From contig NZ_JAZHSB010000001.1 in assembly GCF_036924715.1 (NCBI RefSeq), forward strand, positions 3,215,001 to 3,279,000: a stretch of 64,000 bases of DNA, read 5' to 3'. Positions 45,166 through 54,516 of this stretch are shown one piece after another. Source of the stretch: Bradyrhizobium sp. AZCC 1721 (lineage in GTDB: Bacteria > Pseudomonadota > Alphaproteobacteria > Rhizobiales > Xanthobacteraceae). A model generated the notes under the pieces. That model was not told the DNA's origin, did no database searches, and was given only the letters and a program-made list of their open reading frames with translations. The translations under genes were made by a program, and so were the position numbers. How positions within the stretch are numbered: the stretch's first letter is position 1; the number at the start of each line of letters is the position of its first letter.

Positions 45166-45242
45166 GGCTTCTTGAGCAGGCTTGAAAGCGTCCTGGCGTC
45201 AGCACGGGAGGCGGTGGGCCCAATGAATGGTTGATTTATTTG

Positions 45243-45259
45243 TTTGTATAGCATACAAA
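45243..45259. promoter_or_regulatory. Palindromic operator upstream of TetR-desaturase
   Basis: TTTGTAT-AGC-ATACAAA is a perfect 7-bp inverted repeat with a 3-bp centre, 21 bases before the TetR ATG. The 17-bp size and location fit a TetR-type operator controlling the TetR-desaturase pair. Confidence 0.7.
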
Positions 45260-45280
45260 TAACGGATCGGAGGGCAAGCG

Positions 45281-45988
45281 ATGGCTCCAAAGTCCGTCCA
45301 GACAGCGCCAAAAACGCCCAGCGATCCCAAGCACGCTGCCCGCGCCACGCGCACGGCCGGGCGCCAGATGCGCTCGCGGCTGCTCGACGGCGCCAGCCGG
45401 CTGTTCAAGGAGCGGGGCCTCGCCGGAACGTCGATCTCGGACATCGCGGCGGCGGCCGACGCCTTTCCGAGCCAGATCACCTACTACTTCCGCACCAAGG
45501 AAGCTCTGTTCGTCGAAGCTGCCTGCCGCGACATGCTGTACGTGGCGCGTGCGGCGGAGGAGGCGGCGCTGCAGGCCCACACGCCGCGCGACTACACGCG
45601 CGCGCTGGTCGAGACCGTCACGGCGACGGATTCGGTCGCCTTCTTTACCGAAGCCCTGACGCTCACCCGCCGCCGCCAGGATCTCGCGCCGCTGGTGGAA
45701 CGCACCATCGAGCGGCTGCACGGCGAGGGGATGCGCGCCTATGCCGGTCAGATCGAGCGGCACGGCTGGAAAAGCCTGCGCGATCCCGACGCCAGCTCAC
45801 GGCGATTCTGGGCGATCGCCATCGGCGTGATGGTGGAGGGCTACGCCATGGGCCGTTCGGCCGAGGAATTGTGCAGCGAGATGCTGCGCGTGCTGGGCGA
45901 TCAGGCCACGACAACATCCGCGGCCGACAGCGCCAGGCTGCGCCTGGTTGGCGACAACGATGAACCCGATGGGGAGACGTCAGCATGA
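45281..45988 (+). CDS. TetR/AcrR family transcriptional regulator
   Basis: A 235-residue repressor. A 28-residue basic lead precedes the HTH (RSRLLDGASRLFKERGLAGT, SISDIAAAADAFPSQITYYF, RTKEALFVEAACRDM). The C-terminal part has RRQDLAPLVERTIERLHGEG and a helix-rich ligand domain. Its stop overlaps the ATG of the desaturase gene by four bases, so the pair is coupled. Likely role: control of unsaturated fatty acid formation, judged from the linked gene and the operator at 45243. Confidence 0.88.
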   Translation: MAPKSVQTAPKTPSDPKHAARATRTAGRQMRSRLLDGASRLFKERGLAGTSISDIAAAADAFPSQITYYFRTKEALFVEAACRDMLYVARAAEEAALQAHTPRDYTRALVETVTATDSVAFFTEALTLTRRRQDLAPLVERTIERLHGEGMRAYAGQIERHGWKSLRDPDASSRRFWAIAIGVMVEGYAMGRSAEELCSEMLRVLGDQATTTSAADSARLRLVGDNDEPDGETSA

Positions 45989-47011
45989 CCGCGCTTCGCA
46001 TGCGTGCCCGCGACTTTCTGACCGAAGATCAACTGGTCGCCGTGCGCCAGCGCGTGACGTGGAAGGGTGCAGCCCTGATCGCACATGCATGGGCGCTGAT
46101 ATTGGGTTCGATTGCGCTGGTGGCATGGTGGCCCAATCCGCTGACCTTTCTGCTCGCGGTCGGCATCATCGGCTCGCGCCAGCTCGGGCTTGCGATCCTG
46201 ATGCATGACGGGGCGCATGGATGCCTGTCGGCAGATGAGAAAATCAACCTGACGCTCAGCCAGTGGTTCTGCGCCTATCCGATCTTCGCCGAGACCCGCG
46301 CCTATCGGCGCTACCATCTGCAGCATCATGCGCGCACCCAGCAGGACGACGATCCCGATCTGATTTTGTCGGCGCCGTTCCCGATCACCAGGATGAGCTA
46401 CCGCCGCAAATTCTTCCGCGATATCACTGGGCAGACCGGCTATCAGCAGCGCAAGGCGCAATTGTTGAATGCGCTTGGCCCAAAGGAATGGCCGCTTGCG
46501 CGCGCGCGCCGCGCATTTCTGGGAAAAGCTCGGCCCGCAATTTGCAGTCAACGCGGTGTTGTTTGCTGGCCTCACCGCCGCCGGCATATGGTGGGCCTAT
46601 CCGCTATTGTGGCTGTTGCCGCTGCTCACCTGGCAGATGGTCATCACCCGCATTCGCAACATCGCCGAACACGCCGTCGTTCCCGATTCGAGCGATCCCT
46701 TGCGCAACACCCGCACCACGCGCGCGAGCTTTCTCGAGCGGTTGTTCATTGCACCATATTACGTCAACTACCATCTCGAGCATCATCTGTTGTTCTACGT
46801 GCCCTGCTACAACCTGCCGCGCGTGCACCGCATCCTCTCTGAAAGCCGATATGCGGACCGGATGGAGGTACAGCCGAGCTATGCCGCCGTGCTGCGGATT
46901 GCGACCGCCAAGCCCGACCACGAGGACCGGCCCGGCAAGCTTGTAAGCAGCGCGCGCCGCGCGCGGGCCGGCGCCGACGTCGGTGGCGACCAGGCGGCGG
47001 GCGGCTTCTAG
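45985..47011 (+). pseudogene. Fatty acid desaturase, frameshifted
   Basis: Two frames make one membrane desaturase of about 341 residues. The first (from ATG 45985) has the histidine boxes HDGAHG and HLQHHARTQ with flanking helices; the second (from about 46508) has NYHLEHHLLFYVPCYNLPRVH. Together these give the H-x3-4-H, H-x2-3-HH, H-x2-HH set of the di-iron family. The shift lies in the GC-dinucleotide run at 46498-46509. It would introduce a double bond into an acyl chain; regioselectivity is not readable. The break may be a sequencing error or a real slippage. Confidence 0.82.
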
Positions 47012-47064
47012 TGCGGTGATCGACGGTGGTGTAACTTCCATCGGCGACCAAGCGGAGCCAGCGA

Positions 47065-47691
47065 ATGATCGATCCGACCACATTGATTACGTATGTCGCG
47101 GTCGTGCTTGGCTTTGTGTTCATTCCGGGCCCCGCGACGCTTCTCACGGTTGCACGGGCAACGACTTCAGGCACCCCGGTTGGCATCGCCACGGGCGCCG
47201 GAATCGCGGCCGGCGACATGATTCACACCTTTATGGCGATCGTCGGTATCTCGGCGATCATTGCCGCTTCGGCCATGCTGTTCAGCATCATCAAGTACCT
47301 CGGCGCGGCCTATCTGGTTTACCTCGGCATCCGTGCCGTCCTCGAAAGGACACCAGCAAATCTTGCGGCCGGCGCACTGCCGATTTCAGCAGGAAAGGCA
47401 TTTCGGCAAGCGATTTTGGCCGAAGTGCTAAACCCGAAGACGGCGCTTTTCTTCCTCGCGTTTCTCCCCCAGTTCGTACGGCCCGAGAATGGTTCGGTCA
47501 TACTCCAGCTCACGATTCTGGGGATCATCTTTGTTTTATTGGGGTTCGTCAGTACGGCGGTTTTTGCAGTAGGCGCCGGAGGTGTCGGGACCTTCCTGCG
47601 CCGCAATCCTGCGGTTCTGAAATGGCAGGGGAAGGCAATCGGCAGTCTCTACTGCGCTCTGGGTATCCGGCTGGCGCTACAGGAACGCTGA
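47065..47691 (+). CDS. LysE family amino acid exporter
   Basis: A 208-residue inner-membrane protein with six hydrophobic helices. It starts MIDPTTLITYVAVVLGFVFI and has the LysE/RhtB signature FIPGPATLLTVARATTSG with the G-x-PGP motif, then AILAEVLNPKTALFFLAFLP. Members export lysine, homoserine lactone or other small amino-compounds; the exact substrate is unknown. It stands alone on this strand, 54 bases after the desaturase. No LysG-type regulator is near. Confidence 0.9.
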   Translation: MIDPTTLITYVAVVLGFVFIPGPATLLTVARATTSGTPVGIATGAGIAAGDMIHTFMAIVGISAIIAASAMLFSIIKYLGAAYLVYLGIRAVLERTPANLAAGALPISAGKAFRQAILAEVLNPKTALFFLAFLPQFVRPENGSVILQLTILGIIFVLLGFVSTAVFAVGAGGVGTFLRRNPAVLKWQGKAIGSLYCALGIRLALQER

Positions 47692-47802
47692 TCCGCTCCG
47701 GCCCATTGATGACCCGGCAGCGGCCCGGCGATACCGCACCGCGGCTTGACATCCCGGCCCGCGTCAGTGTCTTACGGCCCCAATCTTACGAGGGAGCACC
47801 GG

Positions 47803-48756
47803 ATGACGGCTGCATTTACATTTCCGGGGCAGGGTTCCCAGGCGGTCGGCATGGGCAAGGCCCTGGCGGAGGCCTTTCCGGCCGCGCGGGCTGTGTTCGA
47901 CGAGGTTGATTCGGCGCTCGGCGAAAAGCTGACCGCGATCATCTGGGATGGCCCGGCCGAAACCCTCCAGCTCACTGAAAATGCCCAGCCGGCCCTGATG
48001 GCGGTTTCGATTGCCACGCTGCGCGTGCTGGAGGCCGACGCGGGCTTTTCCGTCGGACGGGATGCGGCTTTTGTCGCCGGCCATTCGCTTGGCGAATATT
48101 CCGCGCTGGCCGCTGCCGGCAGCCTTAGCATCAGCGATACCGCCCGCCTGCTGCGCACCCGTGGTCTTGCAATGCAAAAGGCGGTACCGGTCGGCGCCGG
48201 CGCGATGGCGGCACTGCTTGGGCTCGACTATGAGGCGGCGGTGGCCGTCGCCAACGAAGCTGCCCAGGGGCAGGTCTGTCAGGCCGCCAACGACAATGGC
48301 GGCGGGCAGGTGGTGGTGTCCGGCGACAAGGCGGCTGTCGACCGCGCCGTGGAAATCGCCAAAGCCAAAGGCGCCAAGCGTGCAATGCTGCTGCCGGTGT
48401 CCGCGCCATTCCATTGCAAGCTGATGCAGCCCGCCGCCGATGCGATGGCGGAGGCGCTTGCAGGTGTAACGATCAAGACGCCGGCCTCGCCGCTGGTGGC
48501 GAACGTGCTGGCCGCGCCGATCACCGATCCCGACGAGATTCGCCGCCACCTGATCGAGCAGGTCACTGGCACCGTGCGCTGGCGCGAGTCGGTGGCCTAT
48601 ATGGCAGCGCATGGCGTCACGCGGTTCTTCGAAATCGGTGCCGGCAGGGTGCTGAGCGGGCTGGTCAAGCGGATCGCCGACGGCGCGGTCGGCGTGGCGA
48701 TCGGGGGACCCAACGATATTGCCGCCGCGAAGGACGCATTGGCGGCGTCGGCCTAA
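47803..48756 (+). CDS. fabD: Malonyl-CoA:ACP transacylase
   Basis: FabD loads malonate on ACP for fatty acid elongation. The 317-residue protein has the oxyanion-side motif FPGQGSQAVGMGKALAEAFP and the nucleophile serine in VAGHSLGEYSALAAAG near residue 92, plus the catalytic histidine in SAPFHCKLMQPAADAMAE. The ATG at 47803 has GAGGGAG seven bases upstream. It starts the fabD-fabG-acpP-fabF run, 22 bases before fabG. Cytoplasmic. Confidence 0.97.
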   Translation: MTAAFTFPGQGSQAVGMGKALAEAFPAARAVFDEVDSALGEKLTAIIWDGPAETLQLTENAQPALMAVSIATLRVLEADAGFSVGRDAAFVAGHSLGEYSALAAAGSLSISDTARLLRTRGLAMQKAVPVGAGAMAALLGLDYEAAVAVANEAAQGQVCQAANDNGGGQVVVSGDKAAVDRAVEIAKAKGAKRAMLLPVSAPFHCKLMQPAADAMAEALAGVTIKTPASPLVANVLAAPITDPDEIRRHLIEQVTGTVRWRESVAYMAAHGVTRFFEIGAGRVLSGLVKRIADGAVGVAIGGPNDIAAAKDALAASA

Positions 48757-48778
48757 AAGCTCCCGAAAGGAGACACTG

Positions 48779-49516
48779 ATGTTCGATTTAACTGGCAGGA
48801 CGGCGCTGGTGACCGGCGCGACCGGCGGCATCGGCGGTGCGATCGCGCAGGCGTTGCATGGTCAAGGCGCGACGGTGGCGATCTCCGGAACGCGTCGCGA
48901 GGTGCTGGATTCGTTTGCCGGCAGGCTTGGCGAACGCGTCCACGTGCTGCCGTGCAACCTTTCCGACAGCGCGGAGGTCGAGGCGCTGGTGCCGGCGGCG
49001 GAGGCCGCGATGGGGCAGGTCGATATCCTGATCGCCAATGCGGGCATCACGCGCGACAATCTGTTTGTCCAGTTGCGTGACGAGGATTGGGACGACGTCA
49101 TCAACGTCAACCTGACTGCGACCTTCCGTCTTGCCCGCGCCGCAACCAAACTGATGATGCGCAAGCGCTTCGGCCGGATCATAGCGATCACCTCGATCGT
49201 CGGCGTGACCGGCAACCCCGGCCAGGCCAACTACACCGCGTCGAAGGCCGGAATCATCGGCCTGATCAAGACGCTGGGTGCGGAATACGCCAAGCGCAAC
49301 GTGACCGCCAATTGCATCGCGCCGGGATTTATCAAGACGCCGATGACCGACGCGCTAAACGACAAGCAGCGCGAGACCATCCTGACGAAGGTTCCTGCGG
49401 CGCGGCTAGGGACGCCGGAGGACATCGCGGCGGCAGCCGTCTATCTCGCCTCCAACGAGGCGGCCTACGTCACTGGCCAGACGATTCACGTCAACGGCGG
49501 AATGGCCATGATTTGA
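48779..49516 (+). CDS. fabG: 3-oxoacyl-ACP reductase
   Basis: A 245-residue NADPH-dependent SDR that reduces 3-oxoacyl-ACP. It has TGATGGIGGAIAQALHGQGA near residue 12, IANAGITRDNLFVQLRDED, the Ser-Tyr-x3-Lys set in ITSIVGVTGNPGQANYTASK, and the FabG-type end ETILTKVPAARLGTPEDIAA. An AAAGGAGA ribosome site lies eight bases before ATG 48779. It lies between fabD and acpP, the usual operon order. Length is normal. Confidence 0.97.
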   Translation: MFDLTGRTALVTGATGGIGGAIAQALHGQGATVAISGTRREVLDSFAGRLGERVHVLPCNLSDSAEVEALVPAAEAAMGQVDILIANAGITRDNLFVQLRDEDWDDVINVNLTATFRLARAATKLMMRKRFGRIIAITSIVGVTGNPGQANYTASKAGIIGLIKTLGAEYAKRNVTANCIAPGFIKTPMTDALNDKQRETILTKVPAARLGTPEDIAAAAVYLASNEAAYVTGQTIHVNGGMAMI

Positions 49517-49819
49517 GCGAGTTATTGCCCCGATCTCTGCGGCCAAAGGCCGTTGTCCGGGGCGGGTGAGGCTTGTAGTCAAGGCTTGGGAAGTATGGTA
49601 ACCGAACCCCCGACGGATGGGCAAACAAGGCCATTGCAGGATTTTGAAACCCTGTATATTGGCGTGGCGACGCCTGCCGTTCGCCGGGGCTTTGTCGGCT
49701 ACCACCGGGCCGAATCAAGACTATGCGCGATAGCGAAGGAAGTTTAACGACCACGATAGCTCGTAGCGTCTCTGTAGCGTCTTGGGGTCGGGTCCAATAG
49801 AACAAGCACGAGGTTAAAG
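49517..49819. other. 303-base region upstream of acpP
   Basis: No gene is supported. It holds the leader of acpP with a purine-rich ribosome site (GAGGTTAAAG) just before the ATG at 49820 and probably a separate promoter, since acpP is usually expressed more strongly than fabG. I could not pick a clear -35/-10 pair. Confidence 0.4.
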
Positions 49820-50059
49820 ATGAGTGAGATTGGCGAGCGGGTTAAGAAGATTGTGGTCGAACACCTCGGTGTTGAACCCGATAAGGTTGTCGACAACGCA
49901 AGTTTTATCGACGACCTCGGCGCCGACAGCCTCGACACCGTCGAGCTTGTGATGGCATTTGAAGAAGAGTTCGGCTGTGAAATCCCCGATGACGCCGCTG
50001 AGACGATTTTGACCGTCGGCGACGCGACGAAGTTTCTCGAGAAGAACGCTAAGAGCTGA
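49820..50059 (+). CDS. acpP: Acyl carrier protein
   Basis: A 79-residue acidic protein, the carrier for fatty acid synthesis. The phosphopantetheine serine is in [19 protein letters not shown] (Ser about residue 37), inside the universal DSL motif. Helical organisation and length are normal. The sequence ends [11 protein letters not shown]. It lies between fabG and fabF with its own upstream gap, in keeping with high separate expression. Only one acpP is in view. Confidence 0.97.
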   Translation: MSEIGERVKKIVVEHLGVEPDKVVDNASFIDDLGADSLDTVELVMAFEEEFGCEIPDDAAETILTVGDATKFLEKNAKS

Positions 50060-50155
50060 CGTCCCGGGCGGGTAGAGACAGAGCCGGACGGGCCGTCATC
50101 AAACGGTCCCCCGGTTTCTTGTTTTGGGCCATTGGTTTCGGGCTGGAGTTTTGAC

Positions 50156-51421
50156 ATGAGGCGGGTTGTCGTCACGGGGCTGGGCATGGTTACGCCGCTC
50201 GGCTGCGGCGTTGACACAACGTGGGCGCGTATCATCAACGGTCAGAGCGGCGCCAAGAAGATCGACACGTTCGAAGTCGCCGATCTCGCCAGCCAGATCG
50301 CCTGCGTGATTCCGCGTGGCGACGGCTCAGATGGTACTTTCAATCCCGACCAGTGGATGGAGCCGAAGGAACAACGCAAGGTCGACGACTTCATCATCTT
50401 TGCGATGGCTGCGGCACGCCAGGCGCTCGACGACGCCAACTGGCATCCGGCGACCGAAGAAGACAAATGCGCCAGCGGCACCCTGATCGGTTCGGGGATC
50501 GGCGGCCTGTCCGGCATCGCCGAGACGTCGCTGCTGTTAAAGGAACGCGGGCCGCGCAGGGTTTCGCCGTTCTTCATTCCGGGGCGGCTGATCAATCTCG
50601 CTTCCGGTTATGTATCGATCGAGCATGGCCTCAAGGGCCCCAACCATTCCGTGGTCACGGCCTGTTCGACCGGCGCGCATGCGATCGGCGATGGTGCCCG
50701 CCTCATTGCGCTCGGCGACGCCGACGTGATGGTCGCGGGCGGCACGGAATCGCCGATCTGCCGGCTGGGGATGGCCGGATTCTGCGCGGCGCGCGCGCTC
50801 TCGACCGGCTTCAACGACGCGCCGCAAAGGGCCTCGCGGCCCTACGACAAGGACCGCGACGGATTCGTGATGGGCGAAGGCGCCGGCGTCGTGGTGCTCG
50901 AGGAATATGAGCACGCGAAAAAGCGCGGTGCGCGAATCTATTGCGAAGTGATCGGCTATGGCCTGTCGGGCGACGCCTATCACATCACCTCGCCGTCGCC
51001 GGATGGCGATGGCGGTTTCCGCAGCATGAGCGCGGCGATCAAACGCGCCGGCATCACGGTATCGGATATCGACTACATCAACGCCCACGGAACTTCGACG
51101 CAGATCGGCGACGAGATCGAACTCGGCGCGGTGGAGCGGCTGCTCGGCAACGCCGCCTCCAAGGTGTCGATGTCATCGACCAAGTCGTCGACCGGGCACC
51201 TGCTCGGCGCTGCCGGTGCAATCGAGGCCATTTTCAGTATCCTTGCGATTCGCGATAACATTGCTCCACCCACCATCAATTTGGAAAATCCGTCGGTGCA
51301 AACGGCGATCGATCTGGTGCCGCAGACCGCGCGCAAGCGCGAGATTAACGTCGCGCTGTCGAATTCCTTCGGTTTCGGGGGGACCAACGCCTCCGTGATC
51401 ATTCGGCGCGTGGCCGACTAG
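50156..51421 (+). CDS. fabF: 3-oxoacyl-ACP synthase II
   Basis: A 421-residue condensing enzyme (KAS II). It starts MRRVVVTGLGMVTPLGCGVD. The Cys nucleophile is in SVVTACSTGAHAIGDGA near residue 170, the first histidine in INAHGTSTQIGDEIELGAV, and the second in SSTGHLLGAAGAIEAIFSI, completing the Cys-His-His triad. An earlier in-frame GTG at 50132 is less likely. It elongates acyl chains with malonyl-ACP, including the palmitoleate step. It is downstream of acpP in the fab run. Confidence 0.97.
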   Translation: MRRVVVTGLGMVTPLGCGVDTTWARIINGQSGAKKIDTFEVADLASQIACVIPRGDGSDGTFNPDQWMEPKEQRKVDDFIIFAMAAARQALDDANWHPATEEDKCASGTLIGSGIGGLSGIAETSLLLKERGPRRVSPFFIPGRLINLASGYVSIEHGLKGPNHSVVTACSTGAHAIGDGARLIALGDADVMVAGGTESPICRLGMAGFCAARALSTGFNDAPQRASRPYDKDRDGFVMGEGAGVVVLEEYEHAKKRGARIYCEVIGYGLSGDAYHITSPSPDGDGGFRSMSAAIKRAGITVSDIDYINAHGTSTQIGDEIELGAVERLLGNAASKVSMSSTKSSTGHLLGAAGAIEAIFSILAIRDNIAPPTINLENPSVQTAIDLVPQTARKREINVALSNSFGFGGTNASVIIRRVAD

Positions 51422-51547
51422 CAAGTGTTTGGAACGACTCCACCGTTTTGCCGTATTCGGCGATGACTTCTACATGCGGGCGTATGCTATCGGCTGGGCA
51501 ACGGATTGCCGAGTCGCGATTGAACCGACAGGATTCAGGTTGCATCG

Positions 51548-52831
51548 ATGAGTGAGAGGCCGCCCATTTCACCACGAAGCCCGCGCGCTGCGTTGGAGCC
51601 CGAGCAGGTGCCGCCGCCGCCGAAGCGGTCGGATCGCGCCCGCAATCCATTCGTGGTGGTCGGCAATGCCATCTTCACCATCCTGATCATTCTGATGATC
51701 GGGGTGGGGGCGGTGTACTATTACGGCAGACAAATCCTGGAAACGCCCGGTCCGCTGAAGGAAGACAAGATCGTCAACATTCCCTCGCGTGCCGGAAAGC
51801 GCGACATCGCCGACGCGCTGCTGCGCGAAGGCGTGATCAACGTCAATCCCTGGGTATTCATCGGCGGCGTGTTTGCGCTGAAGGCGAGCTCCGACCTCAA
51901 GCCCGGCGAATATTCCTTCCAGAAGAGCGCCAGCCTGCGCGACGTCATCGCCACCATCGTCGAAGGCAAGGTGGTGCAGCATGCCGTCACGATTCCGGAA
52001 GGTCTGACCTCCGAACAAATCGTGACGCGACTCCTCGACAACGACATCTTCGCCGGCTCGGTTCGGGAAATACCCCGCGAAGGCACGTTGCTGCCCGAAA
52101 CCTACAAGTTTCCGCGCGGCACCACGCGCGAGCAGGTGATCCAGCGCATGCAGCAGACCCAGAAGCGGGTGCTCACGGAAATCTGGGAGCGCCGCAACCC
52201 GGACGTTCCGGTCAGGTCGCTGGATCAGCTCATCACGCTGGCCTCGATCATCGAGAAGGAAACCGGCCGGGCCGACGAGCGCAGCCGCGTGGCGGCGGTA
52301 TTCGCCAATCGCCTGCGGCAAAGGATCAAGCTGCAGTCGGATCCGACGATCATCTATGGCCTGGTCGGCGGTAAGGGAACGCTGGGCCGGCCGATCAAGC
52401 GCTCCGAAATTACGCAGCCGTCGCCCTACAACACCTATGTGATCGACGGTTTGCCGCCCGGGCCGATCGCCAATCCGGGCCGCGCCTCGCTCGAAGCGGC
52501 CGCCAACCCGGCACGCACGCGCGACCTGTTCTTCGTGGCTGATGGAACGGGTGGGCACGCCTTTACCGAGACCTACGACCAGCACCAGAAGAACGTTGCC
52601 AAGCTGCGGTCGCTGGAAAAGCAGATTCAGAACGACACCGTCGAACCATCGGAGGACGCGCCGCCGCCGACGGCGGCCGGAGCACCGGCCGATACCAATC
52701 CAACCGCGACGACGCCGCGGCCGGCAGCGCCGGCTAAAAAGCCGCCCGCCCGTCCTCCGGCACCTGCAACCCCGCCGGCCCGCCAGGGCGCCGCGCAATC
52801 GACCACGACGCCGCCGGTGGTTCAGCGCTGA
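51548..52831 (+). CDS. mltG: Endolytic transglycosylase MltG
   Basis: A 427-residue inner-membrane peptidoglycan lyase that cuts nascent glycan strands. One helix (VVGNAIFTILIILMIGVGAV) follows a Pro-rich cytoplasmic start. The YceG domain has YSFQKSASLRDVIATIVEGK and the active-site block LASIIEKETGRADERSRVAA with the catalytic glutamate (IEKET), then LQSDPTIIYGLVG. A Pro/Ala/Thr-rich tail of about 70 residues follows the domain. It is between fabF and yicC, as often in alphaproteobacteria. Confidence 0.95.
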   Translation: MSERPPISPRSPRAALEPEQVPPPPKRSDRARNPFVVVGNAIFTILIILMIGVGAVYYYGRQILETPGPLKEDKIVNIPSRAGKRDIADALLREGVINVNPWVFIGGVFALKASSDLKPGEYSFQKSASLRDVIATIVEGKVVQHAVTIPEGLTSEQIVTRLLDNDIFAGSVREIPREGTLLPETYKFPRGTTREQVIQRMQQTQKRVLTEIWERRNPDVPVRSLDQLITLASIIEKETGRADERSRVAAVFANRLRQRIKLQSDPTIIYGLVGGKGTLGRPIKRSEITQPSPYNTYVIDGLPPGPIANPGRASLEAAANPARTRDLFFVADGTGGHAFTETYDQHQKNVAKLRSLEKQIQNDTVEPSEDAPPPTAAGAPADTNPTATTPRPAAPAKKPPARPPAPATPPARQGAAQSTTTPPVVQR

Positions 52832-52958
52832 CGCCGGCGGGTCGCGAAGGCGTTCCACGCCGCAGCCGGAACGCAATTCCACTTTGGGTGAAATAGGCTT
52901 ATGGTCCCGCCGTTCATTTCGAGTCTCGAAATCCCTGTCTTTTGGAGAGTGTTACGCG

Positions 52959-53846
52959 ATGGCGCTATCGAGCATGACCGGTTTTGCCCGGAGCCACGGC
53001 GCCAGCGGCCCCTACACGTTCGAATGGGAACTGAAGTCCGTCAACGCCAAAGGCTTTGACCTGCGCCTGCGCCTGCCGCCCGGTTGGGACGAACTCGAGG
53101 CCTTTGCCAAGAAACGCGCCGGCGAGGTGCTGTCGCGGGGCACGGTGTACGTCAATCTCAACGTCAAGCGCGCCAACGCGGTCTCGACCGTGCGCATCAA
53201 TGAAGACGTGCTCGCCTCGATCGTAAAGGTCGCAGGCGTGCTCGCCGGCAAGATCGACGCGGTGGCGCCCAGCATCGACGGACTGCTCGGCATTAAGGGC
53301 GTCATCGAGGTGGTCGAACCCGAAAGCGATGAGGCGGAGGACAAGGCGGCAAAGGATGCGGCGGCAGCCGCCTTCGAGCAGGCACTCGGCCATCTCGTCG
53401 AGATGCGCCGCCGCGAGGGCGTGACGCTCGGGCAAATCCTGATCCAGCGCATGGATGAAATCGAAAGGTTGGCGAAAAAGGCCGAGGCCGCGCCTGGCCG
53501 CAAGCCGGAGGCGATCAGGGCCCGCCTGGCCGAGCAGGTGGCGGCGCTGCTGGAGACTTCCGAACGCTTCGATCCTGACCGGCTCAATCAGGAAGCGATC
53601 CTGATTGCGACCAAGGCCGACATTCGCGAAGAGCTCGACCGCATCGCCTCGCACGTCGCGCAGGCCCGCGAGATGATCGGCAAGGGCGGACCGGTCGGGC
53701 GGCGGCTCGATTTCCTCGCCCAGGAATTCAACCGCGAGGTCAACACCTGCTGCTCCAAATCGAACGATCTGGAATTGACCCAGACCGGGCTCGAGATGAA
53801 AAACGTGGTCGAGCAATTCCGCGAGCAGGTCCAGAATCTGGAGTGA
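52959..53846 (+). CDS. YicC family endoribonuclease
   Basis: A 295-residue protein of the YicC/YloC family, which cleaves and destabilises RNA in E. coli. It starts SSMTGFARSHGASGPYTFEW and KSVNAKGFDLRLRLP, the usual N-terminal signature, and ends with the DUF1732 block GKGGPVGRRLDFLAQEFNRE followed by VNTCCSKSNDLELTQTGLEM. The upstream in-frame extension is an mltG-side artefact; ATG 52959 has GGAGAG ten bases before. It is four bases upstream of gmk, the usual pair. Confidence 0.93.
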   Translation: MALSSMTGFARSHGASGPYTFEWELKSVNAKGFDLRLRLPPGWDELEAFAKKRAGEVLSRGTVYVNLNVKRANAVSTVRINEDVLASIVKVAGVLAGKIDAVAPSIDGLLGIKGVIEVVEPESDEAEDKAAKDAAAAAFEQALGHLVEMRRREGVTLGQILIQRMDEIERLAKKAEAAPGRKPEAIRARLAEQVAALLETSERFDPDRLNQEAILIATKADIREELDRIASHVAQAREMIGKGGPVGRRLDFLAQEFNREVNTCCSKSNDLELTQTGLEMKNVVEQFREQVQNLE

Positions 53847-53849
53847 CCG

Positions 53850-54503
<654 letters not shown>

Positions 54504-54516
54504 CTGCCGCGTAGGC

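Larger units (their letters stand above)
44942..45280. other. 339-base region between divergent rpsF and TetR
   Basis: It holds the rpsF promoter (45138-45165) with an about 190-base leader, and the TetR operator (45243-45259). The leader is long enough for an S6:S18-binding autoregulatory structure; it contains CCG-rich segments (GCTTGCCGCCGGGG) near the start codon, but I could not fold a convincing motif by eye. Confidence 0.5.
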
